NCBI RefSeq assembly: GCF_004124275.1
Contig: NZ_CP027218.1
Span: 4,219,501-4,283,500 of the forward strand
DNA from: Pseudomonas sp. DTU12.3
Lineage (GTDB): Bacteria > Pseudomonadota > Gammaproteobacteria > Pseudomonadales > Pseudomonadaceae
DNA: 64,000 nucleotides
Direction of reading: 5' to 3'
Each line of letters opens with the position of its first letter. Positions within the stretch are counted from its first letter, which is position 1. The translations under genes were made by a program, and so were the position numbers. Shown piece after piece: positions 15,979 to 23,149 of the stretch. The notes under the pieces are model-generated. The model saw only the letters and a list, made by a program, of their open reading frames with translations. It did no database searches and was not told the origin of the DNA.

Positions 15979-16353
15979 ATGAAAACCCATCTCAACATCG
16001 ATGACCTGCCTGACTACCCATACCCTGCGAACTTCATAAAATTTGCATCCATTGAACCAGAAACAGACATCGAGCCTTGGTGGCTGCTGGTATACAACGA
16101 AGGTACAATCAACAACTGGTACAAAACACTCAAACAGCTTTATCCAAAACGCACATTGATCCCATTTGCCAAATTCAACGCGAATGATGACATCGCATGT
16201 TTTGATGGGGATGATTTTTCTGGGCAGCCCCAGGTGTTGATAATTCATGCTTATGCGTCAGAGAACTGGGAACTTCACGCCACCTACGCTAGCTTCGATA
16301 AGTGGCTAGAAGAAGCCATGGTGCAAAATGCCGAGTGGCTCAACGAGGACTAA
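15979..16353 (+). CDS. SUKH/SMI1-KNR4-like immunity protein
   Basis: A 124-residue acidic protein. IPFAKFNANDDIACFDGDD resembles the SUKH (SMI1/KNR4) core, where a strand of the form PFA-x-x-x-x-G/N-D-x-x-C-F is conserved, and YASFDKWLEEA matches the terminal helix. SUKH proteins are a main class of immunity proteins against polymorphic toxins. It is the last of the AT-rich genes behind rhs. A palindrome GTGATTAATCAC lies just before the start and no ribosome site is clear. Confidence 0.65.
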   Translation: MKTHLNIDDLPDYPYPANFIKFASIEPETDIEPWWLLVYNEGTINNWYKTLKQLYPKRTLIPFAKFNANDDIACFDGDDFSGQPQVLIIHAYASENWELHATYASFDKWLEEAMVQNAEWLNED

Positions 16354-16478
16354 AAACTTTAATCCCGACAATCCTGGTATTTGCTTTAGAAAAAACGAGA
16401 GAAGCGCAGGCAGCTCCTGAGAAATCTCGTTGTTTAACCTCTACTCCCCCCGGACTGAACAATCAAAGGACTGTAGCC

Positions 16479-17504
16479 TTGAAACGCCTGAATCGCCCAT
16501 TTTCCATCCTCCTCGCCCTCACCTTCTCCCTCAATGCGACTGCACTGTCCCTTCGCTCCGAACAACGCCCCGACGGCACCACTGCCCTGTTACTTTCAAA
16601 CGAATCCGCCGCAGAACGCGCGCCAAAGCTCAACCAGGATCCAGCGGTGCGCTCTGCACTGGTCGATTTTTTTGGCTATCAGACCGGTAGCTACACCAAC
16701 GACAACACAATGATTGTGCAGCAAGTTCTGGAAGCGCTTGATTCGGAAATGTCGACGTTTGCGGACGGCGTGCCTGCCGGCAGCAAAATGATTACTGCCA
16801 TGGATGATGGCAACAATGGGTTTGAGCGCGGCGCATTGTTGCTTAACGACAAGGGCCAGTTGGTCGCTGTCGGTTTGGTCAATGGCCACTGCGCGGTCAA
16901 GTCGCGTGAGGAGGCTTTGACCTGTAACGATGCCCCGCAAACCGTGCTGACCATTTTCCAACCGCAAGGCGCTAAACAACCTGATGCCGAATCTTTGATT
17001 GGCTGGAGTAAACAACTGCCTCCGATGATGGCGATATGGGCGGAAAGTGATGATCCGGAGCGCCGAGCCAACGCGCAGAAAATTGCCAGCGTTGAATACG
17101 CTGCAACCAAACCGGAACAGGGAGCGTGGACAGCGGCACAGTTACCTTCCGACTTTCCCAAAGCCATGCTGGCGATGCTTCCGCAGCGGGCTCACCTGAT
17201 AGGTGCTGGCGCACACGGCGTTTTCACGACACCGGGGATGGAGGGCACGCCGATTGAAGGTGACTGGGATAAAATAGCCGGCCGTCCACAACATGAGTTC
17301 GAAGTCATTCTCCGGACTTTTACAGAGTACGCGGACGTCATCGACTTCTATCAGCAGCATGCGAAGGATGCCGAAATCAGCGGCAACCAGAGAAAGGCAC
17401 TCGTTGAAGGCTATATTGGTGGCGGCACCTACAAGATTGAAATCAGTAATAGAAAAGACGAAGGCACAGTGATCACGCTCTCTGCTTGGGGACAGGAAGT
17501 CTGA
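16479..17504 (+). CDS. Secreted protein of unknown function
   Basis: A 341-residue protein of no recognised family. The start is TTG at 16479, eight bases after AAAGGA; it gives a clean signal peptide (KRLNRPFSILLALTFSLNATALS), while the frame upstream gives none. The mature part has FERGALLLNDKGQLVAVGLVNGHCAV and a C-terminal TYKIEISNRKDEGTVITLSAW that looks like beta strands. Codon use is GC-rich again, marking the end of the AT-rich immunity stretch. It points toward a convergent Sel1-repeat gene with a shared terminator. Confidence 0.75.
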   Translation: MKRLNRPFSILLALTFSLNATALSLRSEQRPDGTTALLLSNESAAERAPKLNQDPAVRSALVDFFGYQTGSYTNDNTMIVQQVLEALDSEMSTFADGVPAGSKMITAMDDGNNGFERGALLLNDKGQLVAVGLVNGHCAVKSREEALTCNDAPQTVLTIFQPQGAKQPDAESLIGWSKQLPPMMAIWAESDDPERRANAQKIASVEYAATKPEQGAWTAAQLPSDFPKAMLAMLPQRAHLIGAGAHGVFTTPGMEGTPIEGDWDKIAGRPQHEFEVILRTFTEYADVIDFYQQHAKDAEISGNQRKALVEGYIGGGTYKIEISNRKDEGTVITLSAWGQEV

Positions 17505-17518
17505 TTTATCCAAATAAA

Positions 17519-17547
17519 AAAAGGGCGATACTATGATCGCCCTCTTT
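17519..17547. terminator. Bidirectional terminator
   Basis: GGGCGAT and ATCGCCC form a stem with loop actatg, flanked by A-runs on the left and CTTTC on the right. It sits between convergent genes and can serve both. Confidence 0.75.
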
Positions 17548-17574
17548 CAAATCAAGATCCCCTTCCTTTGCACA

Positions 17575-18549
17575 TTAAAGCTTTTGCAACTCTTCTTTAG
17601 CTCCCGGAGCACCGCGATCAATTGCTTTGAGCATCCAGTACTCGGCCTTGGATTTGCTTTTTGGCAACCCGCCACGTCCTTGTGCGTACATTTTCCCAAG
17701 CGCCAACTGCGCGTTGCCAAAATCGGCATCCGCAGACTTGCGGTAAAGCTTGGCTGCTTCACGTTGGTTTTTTACGGTGCCTCGCCCCTGTTCAAGCATT
17801 TGCGCCATTTCATACTGCGCGTACTTATTGCCGAGCGCAGCCGACTTGCCGAACCAGGTAAAAGCTAGCGCTTCATCCTTGTCTATACCACGTCCTGCGG
17901 CGATCATCTCCGCGAGGTTAAGCTGTCCATAGTCGTCACCAGTTTCAGCCAGTTTGCGATACCACTGAGCGGCAACAACATCATCCTGTGTAACTCCGTC
18001 CCCTTTCTCGTAAAGGCTTGCCAGCAGCATGTAGGCTGAGGGATATCCGCCTTCGGCGGATTGGTGGTAGTACGCTAATGCTTTGTCCATGTCCTTGATA
18101 TTTTTGATCGATCGGCCACCGCGATGGTAGATCTGCGCCAAACTGAACTGCGCTTTGGCGTTCCCCTGCTCCGCAGCTTTCAGATCCCAGTAAACACCTG
18201 CGTCTTCACCCTCAACGCTTCGATCCCAACGAAGTTCCTCAGCCAATCCGACTTGCGCTTCGGCATTACCTTGCTCTGCAGCTTTGCGAAACCACACTTC
18301 CGGCATACCCGGAGACCACTGCTCAACCACCCCGCAGAGGTTCTCCTGAATGGCTTTGCCAAACTGCGTCTGCGCGTCGAGATCACCTGCGACCGCTTGT
18401 TCATGCAGCCGCTCAGAATTTGGTGCGCACTTCCCTGCTTTCATACCATCGTAGTAATCACGTGGCGGTTGTGCCCACGTATTACAGGCGATGAGCATTG
18501 AAAAAAGTACCGTGCTCGCCGTACCGACAGTTTTGAAACGATTGCTCAT
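17575..18549 (-). CDS. Secreted Sel1-repeat (SLR) protein
   Basis: A 324-residue exported protein. The signal peptide ends near TWAQ. The rest is a row of about six Sel1/TPR-like helical repeats of around 36 residues, recognised by units such as WFRKAAEQGNAEAQVGLAEE, AAEQGNAKAQFSLAQIYHRG and YRKSADADFGNAQLALGKMY. Such solenoids bind other proteins in the envelope. The ATG has an AAGGACG box. The partner is unknown. Confidence 0.88.
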   Translation of the reverse strand: MSNRFKTVGTASTVLFSMLIACNTWAQPPRDYYDGMKAGKCAPNSERLHEQAVAGDLDAQTQFGKAIQENLCGVVEQWSPGMPEVWFRKAAEQGNAEAQVGLAEELRWDRSVEGEDAGVYWDLKAAEQGNAKAQFSLAQIYHRGGRSIKNIKDMDKALAYYHQSAEGGYPSAYMLLASLYEKGDGVTQDDVVAAQWYRKLAETGDDYGQLNLAEMIAAGRGIDKDEALAFTWFGKSAALGNKYAQYEMAQMLEQGRGTVKNQREAAKLYRKSADADFGNAQLALGKMYAQGRGGLPKSKSKAEYWMLKAIDRGAPGAKEELQKL

Positions 18550-18600
18550 TTGTTACGTCCTTGTGGCTTAAAAAATCCAACGAAAACCTTGCAGAAAATA

Positions 18601-19419
18601 CTAGCTCGCTTCGAACATCAGCTCGTCCACCTCATATTTGACCACCACCCGATTCCGATACAACCTCACCCGCTCCACCAATTCCCCGACCTGCCCCTTC
18701 TCCCGCACCTCCCGCCAAATCTCATTCTCCCGATACACCCGCGCCCCCTCCCGCACAAACCGATGCGCCTCTTGAAACACGTGATAGCGATATTCCCTCA
18801 CCCGATCACACAACAACTCCCCTTCGAGTTGCGTCTCGCCCACGTTCAGCTTCAACTGAAAGCTTCGATCCGTCGGGTTATGCAGCACCAGATCAACATA
18901 GTTGTAGAAAATCGCCGCCCCGGACCCGAACGGCAGCACCCGCCCCTCATCCGGAAACGGATCGAAGCTGTGGTTGGAGCGCTCGACCACCACCAGCGGT
19001 GAGTGAATCGCCATCCAGTGAATCAGGTTGCTCAGTTGGCAAATTCCACCGCCTACCCCGCGTCGTGCCTCGCCGAAAGACAGTTCCATGCCTTCAACGT
19101 AACCGCGCTTCAAAGTCGGGCGGCCGACCAGGCGGCAGAAGGAGAAGTGTTCGCCAGGAGCGATGATGACGCCGTCGATCGCGGCGACGGCGAGTTTGAG
19201 GTTGATAACTTTGTTGTGTTGCAGGGCGAGGTCGGAGTCGCCGAGTTTGCGGATGAGTTTCGAGGTGTGTTTGAGGTAGCGAAATGGCAGGCGCTCGGCC
19301 GTAGCAACGGGGCGTGCGTAGCGTTTGCTGGAACAGCGCCAGGCAATTTGGCGGAACAGTCTTTTTTGCCACACGCGCAGCCAATACAAGGCTGGGTGGT
19401 AGAGGGAGAGTGGTTTCAT
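18601..19419 (-). CDS. VanW-family protein
   Basis: A 272-residue VanW-family protein. The family name comes from vancomycin-resistance clusters, but VanW itself has no established function. Conserved features include PGEHFSFCRLVGRPTLKRGYVEGMELSFGEAR, then GVGGGICQLSNLIHWMAIHSPL and ERSNHSFDPFPDEGR. The ATG giving MKPLSLYHPALYW is preferred over a GTG three codons upstream; neither has a good ribosome site. It is divergent from the following glycosyltransferase gene and may act in envelope biosynthesis. There is no reason to infer antibiotic resistance. Confidence 0.83.
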   Translation of the reverse strand: MKPLSLYHPALYWLRVWQKRLFRQIAWRCSSKRYARPVATAERLPFRYLKHTSKLIRKLGDSDLALQHNKVINLKLAVAAIDGVIIAPGEHFSFCRLVGRPTLKRGYVEGMELSFGEARRGVGGGICQLSNLIHWMAIHSPLVVVERSNHSFDPFPDEGRVLPFGSGAAIFYNYVDLVLHNPTDRSFQLKLNVGETQLEGELLCDRVREYRYHVFQEAHRFVREGARVYRENEIWREVREKGQVGELVERVRLYRNRVVVKYEVDELMFEAS

Positions 19420-19631
19420 CCGTGACACAACGGCATGCGCCGTTTCTTCCTTGAACCGTGAGAGTGGCGCGCATTTTATCCGGTAATGACCGCCAGTACT
19501 GCCTGCATTTCATGACACCAGCGGTCTCAATTCGACACACTCTGCCGGCCACCCAATCCGCAAATTAAGGTTCGCCTAAGGTTGCCTCGCTACGATCACG
19601 GCCACGAAACCCTGTCGCCCTTGAATCGCAG

Positions 19632-20450
19632 ATGAGTCCTTCTGACATGAAATCGTTTGATTTACCAACCCAGCCAGCGTCGAACTTCAGCCTTGTCTTG
19701 GTAAATTACAAAACGGCGGACCTCACCCGAATGTGCCTGGAGCTTTTGCGCGAGCACGTTCAGGAGCGGCAAATTCCCGTGTGGGTGGTGGACAACGATT
19801 CGGCCGATGCCAGTCTCGATTACTTGCGTTCGCTGGACTGGATCAACTTGATCGAACGGCCTTCACCGGGCAAAGAGGCCGGGCATATTGCCCACGGCAA
19901 AGCGCTGGATCTGGCGCTGGACCAAGTTGCCACCGATTACCTGTTTCTGCTGCACACCGACACTTTTGTCTACGACAAGGAAGTGTTTGCCATGATGATG
20001 CGCGAGTGCACGAAAACGGCGGATATCGCTGCGGTCGGTTGTGTCGAGCAAATCAATCGTGGGGTTGTGCGAGATACCTGGCGTTTAACTTCGCGCTTCT
20101 GCAAACACTATGTTCGCCGGGCAAAGACGCAGTTTGGACTAAAAACCAAAGAGCCGAAACCGTATAGGGAAACCCATCTGAAGAGTTTCTGTACGTTGTG
20201 GAACGCGCGGTTGATGAAGTCGCAAGGACTGCACTTTTGTATGGATGATCGAGTACCGGGTTATACGCTGCAAGACCGGATGTCGGCGTTGGGCTACGGC
20301 ATCAAGTTCCTTTCTCCGCGCAAGATCTTTCATTATCTGGATCACATCCAGTCCGGCACGGTCGCGGCGGCAGGCACGTACGGCAAGGATCACCGCCGCA
20401 CGAAAATGTATCAGGCGACCCTCAAGCGCATTCAGGCACAGCAAGCGTAG
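19632..20450 (+). CDS. GT2-family glycosyltransferase
   Basis: A 272-residue single-domain glycosyltransferase of fold A. FSLVLVNYKTADLTRMCLELL opens the Rossmann-like part, VVDNDSAD binds nucleotide, and LLHTDTF is the DXD-type metal site. It is probably cytoplasmic, acting at the inner membrane. A second ATG five codons downstream is an alternative start. It is separate from the large polysaccharide cluster and followed by its own strong terminator. Donor and acceptor are unknown. Confidence 0.85.
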   Translation: MSPSDMKSFDLPTQPASNFSLVLVNYKTADLTRMCLELLREHVQERQIPVWVVDNDSADASLDYLRSLDWINLIERPSPGKEAGHIAHGKALDLALDQVATDYLFLLHTDTFVYDKEVFAMMMRECTKTADIAAVGCVEQINRGVVRDTWRLTSRFCKHYVRRAKTQFGLKTKEPKPYRETHLKSFCTLWNARLMKSQGLHFCMDDRVPGYTLQDRMSALGYGIKFLSPRKIFHYLDHIQSGTVAAAGTYGKDHRRTKMYQATLKRIQAQQA

Positions 20451-20475
20451 CCGGGCACTGCCTAAATCAAGGGTG

Positions 20476-20512
20476 AACAAAAAGGGCGACTCTAGAGTCG
20501 CCCTTTTTGTTT
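20476..20512 (+). terminator. Intrinsic terminator after the GT2 gene
   Basis: A perfect stem AAAAAGGGCGACTC / GAGTCGCCCTTTTT with a very short TA-centred loop, followed by a T-rich tail. Confidence 0.88.
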
Positions 20513-20520
20513 TCAAATAT

Positions 20521-20786
20521 TGTATACAACCTCCAAAGAGGTGTTCGCCCAGTGTAATGGCCTGGCAATCCATGCACCGGTAAAGAGCCCTGACACTGGG
20601 CGAACGAGAGGGATTTTAATAGAAGTTGGCGGTTATGTCGTCATTGATAATGATGAATTTTATGTACTAGAAAGTTAAAAAGTGTGTATCGCCGATATTT
20701 ACCGAGAAACTTCCGACAACACACTTTTATATGATTGTTCTCATACCTAAACCTGTACAAGAACAATCACCCTGTAGAGTTAATGC
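20521..20786. other. Intergenic region with three separate inverted repeats
   Basis: No gene is visible. Three stem candidates are present: GTTCGCCCAGTGT with ACACTGGGCGAAC (about 20542-20607), AAAGTGTGT with ACACACTTT (about 20679-20729), and TGATTGTTCT with AGAACAATCA (about 20734-20772). The last lies just past the stop of the leftward gene and could end its transcript, though no T-run follows. The first pair encloses about 40 bases and could be part of a small RNA. Confidence 0.5.
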
Positions 20787-21371
20787 TCAACTTTCGTGTT
20801 GACTGGTCACTTTCAAGATATCGGTGTAAGTGACGATGACGCTCTGCCCTTCTTTCAAATCTTTCAATTTGGCTTGAATTTCAGGCTTTTTCACGTCGAG
20901 GGTTTTCGATACGCCGGCCGGGTTTTCCAGGGTCACCTGATTCTTCTTCAAATCAATTTTGGTGATTTTCAGTTGCACCTGAACCTGACGGAATGCTTCG
21001 CCCCCGGGGTTATCGCTACCTTGCGCCTTGCGCAGCTCACCGGTTCGCTCGGTGGAGCCAGGCAAACCTTTATCCACATCGGTATCGAGATAAGCGGCGA
21101 CCGAACGCTGCACTTCGATGTTGACCTGATCGCCGGCCTTCAGATTGGCGAGGTTTTTCGCTTTATCGCTGAGCTGTACGTGAACCGGCTTACCTTCGGC
21201 GCCTTCCAGAACCACCTGATGATTGGCCGCATCGACGGACAACACTTTGGTGGTGACCTGATCCGCCTCAACCGTGGCGGACAACGGGATATCGGCAGCC
21301 AGGGCGCCGAAGCTGGTGGCGGACAGTACGGTTGCGAGGGTGATGGCCTTGGCCAGTGCGTCGAGCTTCAT
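20787..21371 (-). CDS. Periplasmic protein of unknown function
   Basis: A 194-residue exported protein. The start is the ATG of MKLDALAKAITLATVLSATS, giving a signal peptide cleaved near GALAAD; the longer frame upstream adds no coherent sequence. Two similar beta-rich stretches are visible, VTTKVLSVDAANHQVVLEG with VQLSDKAKNLANLKAGDQV, and LKITKIDLKKNQVTLENPAG with LKDLKEGQSVIVTYTD. They look like an internal duplication of an OB-like or barrel unit. No family function was recognised. Confidence 0.78.
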   Translation of the reverse strand: MKLDALAKAITLATVLSATSFGALAADIPLSATVEADQVTTKVLSVDAANHQVVLEGAEGKPVHVQLSDKAKNLANLKAGDQVNIEVQRSVAAYLDTDVDKGLPGSTERTGELRKAQGSDNPGGEAFRQVQVQLKITKIDLKKNQVTLENPAGVSKTLDVKKPEIQAKLKDLKEGQSVIVTYTDILKVTSQHES

Positions 21372-21455
21372 AAGCAATACTTTCCCTGTGATGAATGGCA
21401 GCGCCCGGCGCCAAAGTGGCTTGGCGGCGGACGTGCCACTGAGCATAGACGCTGT

Positions 21456-21653
21456 TCAGGGCTTGGCTTTGTTTTGTGACGGCGAGGTGTTTTGCTTGGC
21501 GGTGTCTTGCGCAGTGGATTCGCCACTGGGCGTGCCTTTGCCACTGTTTTCACGTTGTTTGGGATCAGTGGGGCGCAGGGCATCGTTGTCGCGTTCGGTT
21601 TCGCCCGGTGGCCGGGGTTCATCGGGGTGTTCGCCTTGGGTGATCGGTTTCAT
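21456..21653 (-). CDS. Small disordered hypothetical protein
   Basis: A 65-residue hydrophilic protein rich in Pro, Glu, Asp, Lys and Thr, with no hydrophobic core (for example EHPDEPRPPGETERDNDALR). It is probably disordered. It lies between two other leftward small genes, with 11 bp to the next upstream gene, and may share their transcript. Codon use fits the genome. No function can be proposed. Confidence 0.6.
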   Translation of the reverse strand: MKPITQGEHPDEPRPPGETERDNDALRPTDPKQRENSGKGTPSGESTAQDTAKQNTSPSQNKAKP

Positions 21654-21664
21654 GGCGGTAGTCC

Positions 21665-21907
21665 TCAGGCTTCGGGATCGTCGAGTTCACGGGCGACATT
21701 GATGGCGGGGGAATCCTTGTGCAGATCAGCGGCCTTGGCACGCAGGATCTGCCATTGTTCGAGGTCGATGGCGCCTTGGCCGAGCAGGTCGTCGGCGATG
21801 CGCTGCAGATCAAAGTAATGCGCGTCGGGCGATTGCTGCCAGTAGCTTTCGTCGTCGAACAAACGCTGCCAGGTATTGAGATCCGGGGGTTGCAGGTCGT
21901 CGCTCAT
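21665..21907 (-). CDS. Small acidic conserved hypothetical protein
   Basis: An 80-residue, acidic, probably helical cytoplasmic protein. The start is the ATG of MSDDLQPPDLNTWQRLF, behind a GAGGA box; a longer frame to 21991 lacks a ribosome site. QRIADDLLGQGAIDLEQWQIL suggests a helical hairpin. It is followed closely by the 65-residue gene. No family was recognised. Confidence 0.65.
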   Translation of the reverse strand: MSDDLQPPDLNTWQRLFDDESYWQQSPDAHYFDLQRIADDLLGQGAIDLEQWQILRAKAADLHKDSPAINVARELDDPEA

Positions 21908-21971
21908 GGCAAATCCTCGACGGGTTTCCCTGTAGAGGACAACACCGCAACCCAAGTTCAAACCGATCCTT

Positions 21972-22062
21972 GTAGGAGCTGCCGAGTGCAACGAGGCTGC
22001 GATCTTTTGATCTTGCCCTGAAAAAACACGATCAAAGGATCGCAGCCTTCGGCAGCTCCTAC
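21972..22062. repeat. REPIN-like inverted repeat, family A
   Basis: Outer arms GTAGGAGCTGCCGAGTG and CGGCAGCTCCTAC with inner GAGGCTGCGATCTTTTGATC and its imperfect complement. The two halves differ (GAGTGCAACGAGG on the left, GCCTTCGGC on the right), so they derive from different subtypes. A run of eleven G follows at 22068-22078. Confidence 0.85.
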
Positions 22063-22078
22063 ACAGAGGGGGGGGGGG

Positions 22079-23149
22079 TTAGTAGCCGGTCATTTCCAGG
22101 TAGCCCTGGCCGGGATGGCTGCCGGTGATGCGCACCGGGCCTTCCCAGTAGGGGATGCGCAGGTTCATCCAGGCGTTGCGGTTGAGGGCGTTGAGCTGAA
22201 TGTCGAAGTGTTTGTCGGGAATACTGATCGACCATTTCACCGGCATCGAGCGGCCGGCGACCGTGGCGGTATCTTGCGGAGTCAGTGTGATCTGCTCGCT
22301 GCGCAGGGTTTGCGTCTGGCCGTCGGCGGCAATCCAGGTGCCGGTGAGGTACGGAGCGCCGTCCTTCTGCCGGGTGCGAAAGAGCATGACTTTTTCACCG
22401 CTGTCGAGGTGCAGCGACAGCCAGTCCCAGCCGGTCTGGTTGACGCTCAGCGGCTGGCTGCTCCACTCGCGGTCGAGCCACGCCGGGCCGCTGACGGTGT
22501 AGCTCTGGCCGTCGATCTGCAAGGTGCCGCTGGCCTGAAAAAACGGCTGACTGTAGTAATACGACGCCTGCCCCTCTGCGGATTTGCGGCTGAAACCGTT
22601 ATCACCTTGCAGCACCAGCGGACGGCTGGAGGTTAGGTGCAGTTGATAGGCGAAGTCTTTGTCGCGGGCACTCAGTTGCAGATCGCTCAAAGGATCCGGT
22701 GCCTGACTGGCGAACCGCCAATCGTCGATCCACGCCTCGAACGGCGCCACGCGCGCACCCGCCTGCCCTACGCCCCCCCGGGCATAACGTTCGGCGGCGT
22801 GATGTACGTCAGCGGAGGTCACCGCCGCATGCCCCAGCCAGATCGTCTGATTGGCCCAGCCGGCCTGCTCTGCCACAGGCTTCAGCGCACTGCGAAACAA
22901 CGTCCACTGCACACCGAATTGATTGCCCTGCTGATCCTTCAGATTGGCCGTGACGTACCACCATTCGATGCGAAAACCGGCATGCGCGCCATGATCCGCC
23001 GGGAAGCTGAACACTCGCCCGGGCAGCACCGGGGTGAACGCCAAAGCCTGATCGCCCATCCCGGCAAAGCCTTTCTGCTCCGGCGCCGATTGATCGCAGC
23101 CGACGAGCAGCAACACAACCAGCAGCAATACAGCGGCGTCAATCCTCAT
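22079..23149 (-). CDS. CrtC/AttH-family lipoprotein
   Basis: A 356-residue lipoprotein. The signal peptide ends in the lipobox LLVGC. The mature part belongs to the hydroxyneurosporene-synthase-like (CrtC/AttH) double-lipocalin family, with FPADHGAHAGFRIEWWYVTANL at the front and GPAWLDREWSSQPL later. In many proteobacteria this protein is encoded with an ABC ATPase and FtsX permease, as here, and is thought to work with them in the periplasm. The real start is the ATG at 23149, overlapping the permease stop by 11 bases. It is not evidence for carotenoid synthesis. Confidence 0.85.
   Translation of the reverse strand: MRIDAAVLLLVVLLLVGCDQSAPEQKGFAGMGDQALAFTPVLPGRVFSFPADHGAHAGFRIEWWYVTANLKDQQGNQFGVQWTLFRSALKPVAEQAGWANQTIWLGHAAVTSADVHHAAERYARGGVGQAGARVAPFEAWIDDWRFASQAPDPLSDLQLSARDKDFAYQLHLTSSRPLVLQGDNGFSRKSAEGQASYYYSQPFFQASGTLQIDGQSYTVSGPAWLDREWSSQPLSVNQTGWDWLSLHLDSGEKVMLFRTRQKDGAPYLTGTWIAADGQTQTLRSEQITLTPQDTATVAGRSMPVKWSISIPDKHFDIQLNALNRNAWMNLRIPYWEGPVRITGSHPGQGYLEMTGY

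Noticed and set aside
18601..19419. Vancomycin resistance gene
   Set aside because: Only the VanW-family name links it; no vanHAX-type genes are present and the family occurs widely in non-resistant Gram-negative bacteria.
22079..23149. Carotenoid hydratase role for the CrtC/AttH lipoprotein
   Set aside because: It has a lipobox and is coupled to an ABC transporter; no carotenoid genes are in the window.
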